NCBI GenBank assembly: GCA_025738555.1
Contig: JAOVFP010000022.1
Span: forward strand, 620,001 to 684,000
DNA length: 64,000 nucleotides
Direction: 5' to 3'
From: Cyathus striatus
Lineage: Eukaryota; Basidiomycota; Agaricomycetes; Agaricales; Nidulariaceae
Shown: in pieces, positions 24,012 through 34,745 of the stretch
Layout of the letters: each line of letters begins with the position of its first letter
Numbering within the stretch: the stretch's first letter is position 1
Translations under genes and position numbers: made by a program
Notes under the pieces: model-generated
What the model was told of the DNA's origin: nothing
Database searches by the model: none
What the model saw: the letters and a program-made list of their open reading frames with translations, nothing else

Positions 24012-25610
24012 TAGGGCTGCCAACTGTACCATAACGGTTTACGGCCGTATAAAGTAAACTGTTTATGGTATGGATTTTAGCTGTAACCGTACTGTACAGA
24101 CATTTTTTGAACCTTCTACGGTATGGTACGGGTACAAATACGGCCATTTACGGTTTACGGTTATGATAGATACTGAATTACTTACAGGCTTATTACTGAC
24201 TTCGGGCTCCTGTAAGTATATCAGATAATTGTCTTTTAAAATATAGAATGAAAATGTTACCAAGACCTCAATATCAACACTCACGTTGCCAGCAGGATGA
24301 TCCTGTCGAGTTTTCTTTGTTGTATGAGTCTTGGAAGTGCTTTGAGTCTGTTTCTGTTTAGAGGATAGCTTAGTTGGCAATGATGCAGCTATCTAATAAC
24401 TGGTTAGTTAAATAAGAATCGACGAACACACTACTCACCTCCTCATTACCAATAACATCATCAATATTGTCCTCCTCTTCATCTTCTCCTTCGGAGTCAG
24501 AGTCCTCCATTAAAGGTGGAAGAAACCCTATATCATTTAAGTCTGTGTCACTGGCAGCTTCTGGTTTCTTGCACCCTTTCGTTTTCGGTTTACATGGTTT
24601 AATTGGAATTTGGGGTTTGTATCAAGTTTCAAGTTCACCAGTCTCATTGCATTTCTCAGCGTTAAGCAGTTCATTATAACGAGTTGTGTCCCTCATTCGA
24701 GTTCGGCGCTTGGGTAGATCTAAATTTTGGTAGTAATTAGCATAAGAGTATAAGTAAAAATGAATGAAAAGATGATACACACCAGGCTTCTCAGTATTAG
24801 AAATAGTTGCAGTACTTCCACTATCAGCAGTACAGCTGACATTTGGAAGATCAATAGCATGCGTCATTATAAGAATTCGGTCCAATGTAGAGGTAAAAGA
24901 TGTTGAGGCCTAAACAAAGAAAATAAAACTAGCAAGTCGGTTGAAAATATGTTCAACCTGGGAATTCTAAGGTGTCAAGAGAGGAGGATAATTTTTGCTG
25001 GATTGGGAGGAAGTAGATACATAGTTTCTAAAGAAAATTAGAATAAGAGACTACTTAAAGAAGAATAGTTGAATAAGGCGGAAATTAATAATGTTGAGAT
25101 CATAGATTACTGAAAGAAAAGGAAAAGTTTGAACCACAGAGCATACCAATGAATTGGAACAAATTTTGTAAAATAAAAACTTGAGGAGAGGGACTTGGGG
25201 TGGAGACACAGCCCTTGGTAATGTTAATTGTGGTATTCAGTGGCTCTTGGTAGTGCACAATACTGATGGTCTTGAGTTCCTGATGCATAATTGTGGTGTT
25301 CGAGGCAATGCAAAGAGTGTCGGCGATGGAGGGAGAAAATGAGAGAAAGTGCAAACAACGCGAACAAACGCGTCGACGCACGCATCACTTGCTTATGTAA
25401 TGGGAATGGTGGGGTATCAGTTTTTGTAGTGAAGCCACTCGACTAAGCCGTATATACAGCCATAAACAGTTGTACGGTACAGTTAATTATGGGTGAAAAC
25501 CGTACCGTATCCGTACCATATGAACAATTTATTTCACTCATATGGTACAGCAATATATACCGTACCATACAAGCCGTAACCATTTTGTATGGTTACAGTT
25601 GGCAGCCCTA
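24012..25610. mobile_element. hAT-like element, 1599 bp, perfect 8-bp TSD
   Basis: The ends are TAGGGCTGCCAACTGTA and its reverse complement. Flanking duplications ATGAAGCT occur at 24004-24011 and 25611-25618 and match perfectly. Subterminal sequence is made of gtaccgtatNcgg-type short repeats on both sides. The 8-bp duplication and a short TIR are hAT-like, though a KDZ relationship cannot be excluded because those elements here also make 8-bp duplications. It interrupts the DDE transposase gene just after its YTWHKAS codons. Confidence 0.8.
24063..24885 (-). pseudogene. Exons of an unidentified protein inside the hAT-like element
   Basis: The minus strand carries exon-like pieces. DLPNVSCTADSGS lies near 24850-24810. 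KPKTKGCKKPEAASDTD with an acidic run MEDSDSEGEDEEEDNIDD is at about 24590-24470 and ends at a GTGAGT donor near 24437. After a TTAG acceptor near 24394 comes LPTKLSSKQKQTQSTSK and KKTRQDHPAGN before another GTGAGT. This resembles the basic and acidic N-terminal region ahead of the catalytic part of some hAT transposases. No catalytic domain follows, so it is a remnant carried by a deleted element. Confidence 0.4.
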
Positions 25611-25770
25611 ATGAAGCTTTGTGCCAGGTATAATTTAGGTTATTGCTGAGATAGAGATTGAGCATACCCAGCATACCCATCAAGCAGGTGTGAAAGACAA
25701 CATCAAGGGTTTTATCTTTACACTTGATGGTAAGCACAGTTTTTGCTCGTTTTAACTTCCCAATGTTTTT

Positions 25771-26775
25771 GAGCTCTTTACACTTAGCCATGTGTTCTGT
25801 ATGGATCCACGCGGAATCCATACAGAATTTTCGGAATCCGTGTGGAATCTGCACAGATTTTTTTCATTTTGGCAGAGGTTTTTTTGGGTCTGTACAGATT
25901 CCGCACAGATTCCGAAAATTCCGTATGGATTACACAGAATTCCTCAGAATTCCACATTACAGACCTGAAAATTCTGTACAGAATTTTATTATACTTATTT
26001 CCTTGCATGTGACACTCTGCATTAAGCATGACACTAGGTGTTGAGTGTGACACTATATGTTAAATGTGACACTATAAGCGTGACACTAGGTGTTGAGTGT
26101 GACACTATACGTTAAATGTGACACTATAAGCGTGACACTAGGTGTTGAGTGTGATACTAAGTGTTGAGTGTGACACTAGGTGTTGAGTGTGACTAAGCAT
26201 GACACTAAGTGTTGAGTGCAACTAAGCATAACACTAAGTGTTGAGTGTGACACTAAGTGTTGAGTGTGACACTAAGTGTTGAGTGTGACACTAAGTGTTG
26301 AGTGTGACACTAAGTGTTGAGTGTGACACTAAGTGTTGAGTGTGACACTAAGTGTTGAGTGTGACACTAAGTGTTGAGTGTGACACTAAGTGTTGAGTGT
26401 GACACTAAGTGTTGAGTGTGACACTAAGTGTTGAGTGTGACACTATACATTAAGCATAACACTATGCATTAAGTGTGATACTATGCATTGAGAATGATAC
26501 TATATATTGAGTGTATCATGGATTTTGTATAGTGTGACAAGGCAGCAATGCATAAATCCACACAGAATCCATGCAGAATATGTATGGAATCCATATAGAA
26601 TAATCACCTCTAATAATAATAATAGCTACTATATAAATTCTGTATGGTATCTATACAGGTCTGTATGGGTCTGTACAGATCTGCACGGAATCTGCACGGA
26701 TCTGTATGGAATTTTCGGATTCCGTGCAGATCCGTACAGATCCGTACAGACCTCTTGGAGGAGTGTAAATTACTG
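25771..26775. mobile_element. Non-autonomous KDZ-end element, 1005 bp, perfect 8-bp TSD
   Basis: Flanks ATGTTTTT (25763-25770 and 26776-26783) match perfectly. The left end is GAGCTCTTTACACTTAGCC; the right end read inward is CAGTAATTTACACTCCTCC. Subterminal regions consist of 10-11 bp units such as gattccgcaca and ctgtacggatcc, partly decayed to ctgtatggatcc. The middle is a 19-bp satellite. No coding capacity is credible. It interrupts the N-terminal part of the DDE transposase gene. Confidence 0.85.
26005..26520. repeat. 19-bp satellite array inside the small KDZ-end element
   Basis: The unit is GAGTGTGACACTAAGTGTT with variants, about 27 copies, becoming irregular at both edges. The central block (about 26226-26440) is almost perfectly homogeneous. 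The same satellite fills the larger relative at 34746-36965. Confidence 0.9.
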
Positions 26776-28075
26776 ATGTTTTTCCAGTTATCAAGTTTCT
26801 TATCCAAGGTTGTTTCTTCAGTGCTGTCAGTTGGTCTTTGTCCTGAATGCAAGCCATTCAACATTTCATTGACACTCTTCCAATCTGGCTCTGTAACCTC
26901 TGCAGACTGTGGTGTCATGACTTCAGGAGTGGGCACTTCAACTCTATTCTCTATTTTATTGTCAATGGAAGTGTCAATGGAACCTAGACTGTGGGTCTGT
27001 TTATTTTCTTGCATTAGTTGCTGAAACTTCAGGAACAGTGACTGTTACATACCAATTGCTCTGCAAGAACACTGTTTTCACTTGGACTATGTTCTCTTTC
27101 TGTCCCCACAGCTGTATTCTCATCAACAACTGTGCTCTTTGCTGAGCCTGTGATCTCTCTTCATTTACAGACCAAAAAATCTGCCACAGAAGGAAACCCT
27201 TTCCTTGCAAGCTCGCGCCCTTGCTGCAACTTGCATTGTTTGTTACACTCCAAATTTCCAAGATATTGCTTTGGACACTTTGTATCATTGTGCTGCATGC
27301 ACTCTGCCTCTTCAGCTGCTTGTTGCACTGATGTCAAAGTTGCCATGAATACCTCCAGTGCACTAAGTTGGGCTGCTTCTTCTTCTGTGTCTGAATCTTC
27401 AAGTTCTGACTCGTTATTACTGTAGTTCTCACTGTTTTCATCAACATCATCATCATCCTGCTCCTCATTATTGGTGTCAATATTAGTGTTGTCAAGATTG
27501 AGTGTGTCCTGTGCAGTTGCAACTGATTCTGGTACCATCTCATGGATGGAATCAATCTGACTGTTATTTCCAGTCATGTCAGATGGGGTTTTCTGGGCTT
27601 GACAGACAGCATTTAGATTTTCTATGTGTGCCTTATTGGCCTTTGATCTGGCAGGCATGGTATTGCTGAGGAGTGTGCCAACTGTGCTGAAGTCTGCACC
27701 CCCTCTGGGGCCCTCTCACTCCCTGTTGGCACTTCGCTTCCACCTTCCGAAAGTCACATGACATGTTACAATGTCACATTTGTCATGTATTGTGACTGGC
27801 CAAATCTTGAACTCGAAAAATGCAAGATGATGTCATTCACATGGAAATTGTGTAAATAGTCCCTTTCTACAATAAAAAAAAACATGTATCTAGACAATCA
27901 GATTAATAGTTATTCTACTTTTTTTTTCTGGGACCTGTACCCTGTACCATCTAGAATACATCCCAGTGATTATATTTAGGAAAGGGTTATGTGCTAGTGT
28001 GTAGATATCATCAATGTTGCTCTGCAAGAAAGCTTACATAAGAGGGTGCTGGAACTTAGTGAGTGCAACCTTACA

Positions 28076-28568
28076 TGAGATATACAAACAATATTCATAC
28101 CACAGTACAAGCTGTTAGTAAGCATATATAATGTACATCAAACTGCATCTTCTGACAGCTGTCACAATCTTTCCTTTTATAACACCCAACTATCATGTGA
28201 CTGGTCACATGATAAACAGATGTACACCTCATGTCAACTGAGGATTACTGAGCAAAGACTGTAGGCACAGTTGCACAGTCAAAACATGTGCTTTACATAT
28301 TAGTACATGCTTTTGCACAGTAAACTCATGTAGGAGGTTCAGTACAAATATACATGTTTCACTCATGGATTTTTTCTATAAATAATGGTTATTCTATTTA
28401 CTCTTGTGCTTGTATATTCCTTACCAGCTATAAGATTCACATTTTCTCCTTGCTTAAGTGTTTACATGCAACTTTGAGTGTTATCACTAGTTAGTTGCTT
28501 ACTACAGCACATAATGAGATAAATATATAATGCCAGCAAGTGGCACAGCCCACTACCTCAAGAATTTG
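28076..28568. other. Spacer between the DDE transposon and KDZ copy 1
   Basis: AT-rich sequence without recognisable genes. It contains gccagcaagtggcacagcc near 28528, related to sequence near 19680. Confidence 0.4.
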
Positions 28569-28823
28569 GAGCTCTTTATGCTTAGCCAGGTGTTCTGTAT
28601 GGATCTGTGCGGATTCCATACTTTCTAGAAATAGCTGGGCTATCACTATAATGAATGCAAAATTCCATACAGATTCTTTATAGATTCTGCACATATCTGT
28701 ACAGAATTTAAAATTCCATATGGAATATGCAGAATTCCATAATGAAGACTTCATTGGAATCCACACAGATCTTTACAGAACTTATTAATAATTTTTATTA
28801 ATTATATACATGAAAATAAAATG

Positions 28824-28903
28824 TGCCATGCATGGTTTGAACCCTCACTGTGCTCAATGATTTGTAATCAAACATATCACACACTAAACCATCTGAGGCA
28901 GTA
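28824..28903 (-). other. tRNA-like A-box/B-box sequence in KDZ copy 1
   Basis: On the minus strand, atggtttagtgtgtgata resembles a D-arm with A box and gggttcaaacc resembles a B box, about 50 bases apart. Equivalent sequences sit at the same relative place in copies 2 and 3. A full cloverleaf is not convincing, so I treat it as tRNA-derived rather than a functional tRNA. Confidence 0.4.
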
Positions 28904-28979
28904 TGTTTTTCTTATCATTGCATAACCACCCATGACATAATGCTTATCTGACTATTGTTAACTGACACATATCTAGGTG

Positions 28980-30240
28980 ATGTGTCACTAGCACTCACAG
29001 CTCAGTGCTGTCAGCACTTGGTCAGCACCCTCTCATCTCGCTCCTACCACCTTTGCTCTCACCATCATCTTGCTTCCACCACCATCTTTGCTTCCACCAC
29101 CTTTGCTCCCACCACTGCCTTTGCTCCCACCCCCTCATCTTGCTCCCACCCCCTCATCTTGCTCCCACCACTTGTTCTTTGTCCCTCCTTCAATGCCCTC
29201 TGACTGCTCTCCTCCACACATGAAGAAGGCAATGACACTATGCAAACTAGCCCCCCTTCCTTCACCTGGCCCCTCCCCTCTGTGTTGTGACAATGACTAT
29301 GACACAACACTGTCACATCAACTGTCAACCCCCCTGTGCCTCCATCACTCCCCCTCCTCTCCTGCCATGTCATCTGAGGAAGAATGTGCCATTGCCACCC
29401 TCCCTTCAAGAGCCCCTGCACCTTGTCCCACAAATGATGAGCATGCCATTCCCCCCCCCTCTGGTCTCATCTGGAAAACAATGAGGAGGAACTACTGCAC
29501 CTTGTCTTGCAAGTGATGAGTGTGTGTTCCTCCTCCCCTCTATACACCTTGTCTTGCAAATGACAAGTGTGCCAGTTCCTCCCCTCTATACACCTTGTCT
29601 CACAAACAATGAGTGTGCCAGTTCCTCCCTCCCCCTCTGGTTCCCCTGTTCTCATCTCACAAATGACAAGGATTAACACTAGCACCTTGTCTCTCAAACA
29701 ATGAGCATGCCATTCTCCTCCCCCTCATCTCTCAAGCAATGAGCATGCCATTCTCCTCCCCCTCCCCTGTCCTCATCTCTCAAATGATGAGTTTCCACCC
29801 TCCTCCCCTATCCTCATCTCTCAAATGACAAGTTTCCACCCTCCTCCCCTATCCTTGTCTCACAAATGATGAGGATTGACACCACCCTCCCCTGTCCTTG
29901 TGTTGCAAATAATGAGTGTGCCGTTCTCCCCCTCCTCCCCTATCCTTATCTCAAAAACAACAAGGATTGACACCACTCTCCCCTGTTCTTGTCTTGCAAA
30001 CGATGAGTGTACTGTTCTCCCCCCCTCCCCCTATCCTTGTCTTGCAAATGATGAGTGTGCCCCCCCCTCCCTCTATCCTCATCTTGCAAACAATGAGGAT
30101 TAACACCAGCACCTCATTCCTCAAATGATGAGCATGCCATTTCCACCCCCCTCCCTGTCCTCATCTCGCAAACAACAAATGTGCTTCCCCCCTCCTCCTC
30201 TGCTACACCTTATCTCACAAGCGACAAGGATGAGGGTGCT
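28980..30240. repeat. Pyrimidine-rich minisatellites, decayed palindromic type
   Basis: From about 29030 to 29180 the motif cttgctcccaccacctttg is repeated. From about 29460 to 30240 the unit is ccttgtctcNcaaatgatga followed by gtgtgcc and a C-rich spacer. It corresponds to the ctcgtctcgcaagtgacgag unit of copies 2 and 3, with CG changed to TG or CA in most units. The open frames across it, rich in Pro, Ser and Leu, are repeat translations. Confidence 0.75.
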
Positions 30241-30262
30241 GTTCCTCCCCCCCCTCCCCTGC

Positions 30263-30612
30263 TTCCTGAGGGGAGGGGAGAGTGAGGGAAGGGGAGGGGT
30301 AGCAGGGAATGGCATAGTGGGGGAAGAGGAGGGGTAGTGGGGAAGGGGAGGGGGAGAGCAGGGAATGGGGGGATAGCAGAGGACGAGGAGGGACAGTGAG
30401 GGAAGTGGAGAGCAAGGGGAGGGAAGGAGGAGGGGATAGCAAGGGAGCAGAAGGAAGAACAATGGAAGGGGAGGGGAGAGCAATGGAAGGGGAGGGGAGA
30501 GCAACAGAAGGGGAGGGGAGAGTGACAGAAGGGGAGGGAAGAGCAACAGAAGGGGAGGGGAGAGTGATAGAAGGGGAGGGGAGAGCAATGGAAGGGGAGA
30601 GGGGGACAGCAA
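30263..30612. repeat. Polypurine minisatellite
   Basis: Repeats of gaaggggaggggagagcaac with a period near 22 bases. Both strands are open in several frames for this reason; no gene is called. Confidence 0.85.
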
Positions 30613-31235
30613 GGAGAGGGGATGGTGAAGGACCCCATTGTCACCCCCCTTCAATGTCCTCCCCCTTGATATGTGCTAATGCCCACACATGCATGCCATT
30701 GCACCCCTTCGGCACCCCCTACCCATTGTTCCCCATTGTTCAGTATATAGTAGACTAGCTTACAGTAGTCTTGTACCATGTAGATATAAAAATTAATATA
30801 TAAATTTATGATATTCATTTGGGTGTGCTACAGTGAGTCAACAATGAGAGTGACTTGCATTCTATGAATGCATTACTGCAATAAAGCGATCCCATGTTCA
30901 ACCTCATAATCACTTACACTCTCAGGTATCAATAGATTGCCATAGCTAGGCAATCTCACGTTCAATTATATTTTGAGCTCAACAACATTGTGATCACACA
31001 CAGCAAACTTGTGATCATTCATGCTACTATTATTAGATAAGCTATAAAATCACAGACTGAGTTAAAAATAAATGGTGTGAACAATGTGGGCATTTAGGTC
31101 TCAGCATGCTTCATGCCCTTTTCTCCTCTGAACCACTATCATCATTGCACATCACTACACATTGCAACTCATCCACACACATCAGTGCTTACTAATACAT
31201 TCTACTACACACTATGCCACCTTGCAGATCTGCTC

Positions 31236-31321
31236 ACAACAAATCCACCACAACAAATCCACCACAACAAATCCACCACAACAAATCCACCACAACAAAT
31301 CCACCACAACAAATCCACCAG
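31236..31321 (+). repeat. 14-bp tandem repeat, six copies, in gene A first exon
   Basis: The unit aacaaatccaccac starts at 31238 and recurs every 14 bases to 31308. Because 14 is not a multiple of 3, the three frames cycle (NKST, TTNPPQ, QIHH) and the start-codon frame no longer matches the downstream frame. Confidence 0.95.
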
Positions 31322-33404
31322 TGACAATGCCAAACCAGCTTTACCGAAGTCTCACAAGTGCACTATCTCATCAACTGATTCTACTATGCAACCTGCTACA
31401 AAGAAGGGTAAAAAGGTGGATGAAGGATTTGGAGAGACTGATACCAGGAAGAATAAGGGGAAAAAGAGAAAAGGACAGTGTGTAATAACTCACTTATAAA
31501 TAAATTTTTGAACTCATTTTTTTTGTTACTTAGTAAATCAGCAATGCAGCGTATTGCAGAAGACTTGAAGGCTACTCCACCAGTGACACTAACCCCTGCT
31601 GAACAGAACATTATTGATGATGGCACTTCTGTTGCACCCCCCAAGCACATTCGTGATGCTGTTATAAGTCTAGTTCCAGCTGCTAAGTCTTCAGGTGCTA
31701 CAAGTGGTCGTATCTGGCACTCTGAGCCACAGTACACTGAGAGTACTGATGATGAGGATGGCAACAGTGATTCTAAGAAAGAAGATACTGGTGAAAGTGG
31801 TCCTGGTGAAAGTGATCCTGGTGAAATTGATCCTGATGAAAGTAATCCTGGTGGAAGTAATATTAAACAAAGTGAACAGGAAACTAGCAATGAACATAGT
31901 AATAAAAATCAAAGTGGAAAGCATATTCTTGACAAGAATAGTGGGGGTACTACCAGCCAGGGCACTGAGAATATCTCCAAAGAAAGTGGAGATACTGCTC
32001 ATGTACAGATTAGTAGGAACACTCAGGACCAGAGCAGAGACAATGATCTTAATCAGAGGGGAAAGAACTTCCATTCTGAAGTGAATCAAATTTCTGCTGA
32101 GAGTACAGTCTTGCATAATAATATTATAGATGTTCATATGACATCTCCACCAAGGAAAGAGGTTACCCACAATAAGAGCACTGAGAGTACTAGTATTCAA
32201 AGCAATGAGAACCATGATGATGCTTCTACTATAAATAGTGAGATTCAGCAGAGCAAAGGTGATCATAGGGGTGATATCCATATGGCATCACCACCAAGAA
32301 ATGAGGTGTATAATTTACAGGGATCTTCTCATGTTACTGGTAAGTTTTTTTCTGTTATATAGAGAATAATAAAATTTAACATGATACTAAGGTGGATTTA
32401 TGCATCATTGTGCTCAAGGAAATGTGTATAATAATGCTGACTTTGAGAATATTGAGAAGCAGTCAACCTATCTAGAACATATAAAAGGGACTGTATATCT
32501 ATATATTTCAAATGCTGATCCAACAAATCTCCAAGTAGCAAACATGAAGTCAATGGCATTTATCAAAGTTCCTGTATCAGTAAATTCTATGCAGCCTGTT
32601 CTGAAAGGGTTGGCCAAGAAATATAGTTCTATTGCTGAGTCTGAACAGTGGTTTTTTATTGTTGATAATGATAGTCCAAGTTGGCACCTTTTAGGCAGCT
32701 ATGAATGTGCCATTGAGAACAATGAAGATTTTACATGGATTCAGAAAGAACAGTATATTTTGCATGTATTATGTGTAAGTGTCTTATATCTGTATTTATA
32801 CTGTCTCAAACTCAATAATACAATTAGTCTTCATTTGTTTTTCAGTCAAGCATGACTCAATGTCAGCTACAGCTCCATCTAGATCTGCATCACTTTCTAC
32901 TCAAAGCAGATCTGTGTCTATAGTGCCATCTACTGTAACAGAAGTAAATGTGGGGTCTCAGACCATTGCTGCCAGACTTAGTATTCATTCAGATGAGCTT
33001 AATTGCACTTATGAGGATGGTGTAAGAGGACAATACCAGAAGTACATGATTACTCTTAAGTACTTGGATAAATATAACTTAATGATAAAGAACAATGAAT
33101 GGGAAGGAAAAAATCCAAGGAAAAATGAAATTATAGACATTTTTCTTTCCTATTCATATTTTCAGACCAATCACACAAAGCTTTTTCCTAAGCTTTCTAA
33201 TTATCCTCTTTTGTTGGAGTGGATGAAAGGAGAGAGTGATGCTCCATCTGACTTGGATGCATGAGGATATGAAAAGACACAGAAATATACATTTGAGGAT
33301 CTTAAATTTTTTTATGAGAATGGAGGAACACTTGATCCAGACAAAGCAGTAAGAAAGAATGCTAAGGGAAAGGGAAATATAAAATTGAGAAAAGAGAAAA
33401 GTAT

Positions 33405-33485
33405 AATGAGGATGATGAGGATGATGAGAATGATGAGGAGGAGGAGGAAGAGGAGGAAGAGGAGGAAGAGGAGGAAGAGGAGGAA

Positions 33486-33517
<32 letters not shown>

Positions 33518-33737
33518 GGAAGAGGAGGAAGAGGAGGAAGAGGAGGAAGAGGAGGAAGAAGGAGGAGGAGGAGGAGGAGGAAGAGGAGGAAGAGGAGGAA
33601 GAGGAGGAAGAGGAGGAAGAGGAGGAAGAGGAGGAAGAGGAGGAAGAGGAGGAGAGGAGGAGGAGGAGGAGGAAGAGGAGGAAGAGGAGGAAGAGGAGGA
33701 AGAGGAGGAAGAGGAGGAAGAGGAGGAAGAGGAGGAA

Positions 33738-33769
<32 letters not shown>

Positions 33770-33893
33770 GGAAGAGGAGGAAGAGGAGGAAGAGGAGGAA
33801 GAGGAGGAAGAGGAGGAAGAGGAGGAAGAGGAGGAAGAGGAGGAAGAGGAGGAAGAGGAGGAAGGGAGGAGGAGGAGGAGGAGGAGGAGAAAA
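33405..33893 (+). repeat. GAGGAAGAG microsatellite, about 490 bp
   Basis: It begins as gatgatgag triplets and passes into gaggaagag units with short gga runs near 33559 and 33870. It sits where copies 2 and 3 encode a Lys/Glu-rich tail (KGKGKEREES), so it is an expanded poly-Glu coding stretch. One plus-strand frame reads Arg/Lys only; that frame is the shifted one. Confidence 0.95.
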
Positions 33894-34745
33894 CAGTAAA
33901 GAGAAAGAAGAATGATAAATAAAGGAGAAGGAGAAAGGAAAGGGAAAACAGAGTAAGAAAGAGAAGGGAAAGAGTAAAAGTAAAGGAAAGACTTTAGAAG
34001 TTAAGAGAACAACTAAGAAGAAAGCTAAAGAGTAAGTTCATTTAGTTTTGAATGCCTGTTTTGTATATATTTCCAATCTTATCAATGTAGTATAAAATTT
34101 GAAATCTCTGTATTATATTTGATATGCCAAACTCTTACGCATTTCCTCCTTCACAAGAAAAGTGTTCTGTATAGTTTTATAAGTTTAAGTTCCATACTAA
34201 TGGAATTTATTCTCATGTCCACTGTAATATTGACACTTAACAATTGAATACAATGTGGAAATACAACTATAAATTTACACATTTGGATTATTTTAATGAT
34301 GTTGCCAGGTGTTTCAGCAAACATGCAGCCCTTCCCTGATATTCCATTTACAACTTTCAGCAAATTTATTAATAGTAATTATAGTTCTGAAATTTCCCTG
34401 TCAACAGCTTTGGTAATACTATTTACAGTCACACATAATTGTGACCTATTAAGTCTTCATGCAAGGCAACACAATCCTAGATATCCAGAGGAAAAAAATG
34501 TACAAATGACTGCTTGGATGCTCACTTTATCTAGAGCATTGCAAGTTCATCTTGGAGAGAGATGTAACAAATTATTTAAAGATGAGTCTAATGATGAAAG
34601 GGATAAAATTTTGGCATTTAGCTTAGATAACTTGATGAAGACTCTAAAGCTTAATCCAATTGGATCATCTGAGAGATTTAAAGGAAATTTAAAAGTAGTA
34701 TCTCATAAGGAGATTTCACCCTCATTTGTTATTTGCCCTGTAACT

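Larger units (their letters stand above)
20241..27658 (-). pseudogene. DDE superfamily transposase/endonuclease, split by three insertions
   Basis: The frame starts at 27658 with an acidic N-terminal region (EEQDDDDVDENSENYSNNES). Then come CLMGMLGMLNLYL and YTWHKAS (25770-25611), DEDFSQAIQLHLQEIAKDGY, KANGMYVDGHE, and THDESTFYENDRRK with KGEGASV (24011-23157). The last part is GLFLFDNAPSHQKHA, ARKMPK, DHPTMPGWFKGME, and [20 protein letters not shown] (20734-20241). DNAPSH and the C-terminal [10 protein letters not shown] are the second aspartate and the glutamate region of the RNase H-like core; THDEST carries the first. The protein family is a very common multicopy transposase in mushrooms. 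Several TGA codons lie where arginine is expected (for example after GHE), and the N-terminal third has frame breaks, so the gene is dead besides being interrupted. Confidence 0.8.
19813..28075 (-). mobile_element. DDE transposon with about 38-bp terminal inverted repeats, three nested insertions
   Basis: The left end atgtaaggttgtgctcacta at 19813 is repeated inverted at 28038-28075, where the last bases read gagtgcaaccttacat; inside each, ttccagcaccc follows. Both ends lie next to tatat, compatible with TA target choice, but the exact boundary is not certain. The single gene inside runs on the minus strand. Three insertions with perfect 8-bp duplications (20735-23148, 24012-25610, 25771-26775) account for about 5 kb of the 8.3 kb, leaving a roughly 3.2-kb element. 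Confidence 0.7.
31214..34035 (+). pseudogene. KDZ element gene A (acidic companion protein), copy 1, decayed
   Basis: I do not recognise a domain. A likely start MPPCRSAHNKS lies at 31214, matching the MVGTRKSS and MVNTRKSS starts of copies 2 and 3. Exons follow with KKGKKVDEGFGETDTRKNKG (31390-31460), a long Asp/Glu/Ser/Asn-rich exon (about 31540-32340), YISNADPTNLQVANMKSMAF (about 32500), and WEGKNPRKNEIIDIFLSYSY with LLLEWMKGES (33100-33240). The last block aligns with the STYYTYAYKIFPLLEY and MTSWMKK region of copies 2 and 3. A TGA at 33262 sits where an Arg is plausible. The C-terminal acidic tail has become a microsatellite read out of frame, ending in a basic tail (KKAKE, stop at 34033). 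The 14-bp repeat near the start also breaks the frame. Confidence 0.6.

Noticed and set aside
26226..26440. CRISPR array (regular short repeats)
   Set aside because: Units are contiguous without unique spacers, and the genome is eukaryotic; it is a 19-bp satellite.
30121..30758. Overlapping long Pro/Ser/Leu and Gly/Glu/Arg open frames
   Set aside because: They are repeat translations of pyrimidine/polypurine minisatellites open on both strands, with no homology-like features.
33385..33915. Long Arg/Lys/Glu-only open frame
   Set aside because: It is the translation of a GAGGAAGAG microsatellite in a frame shifted from that of gene A; composition alone explains it.
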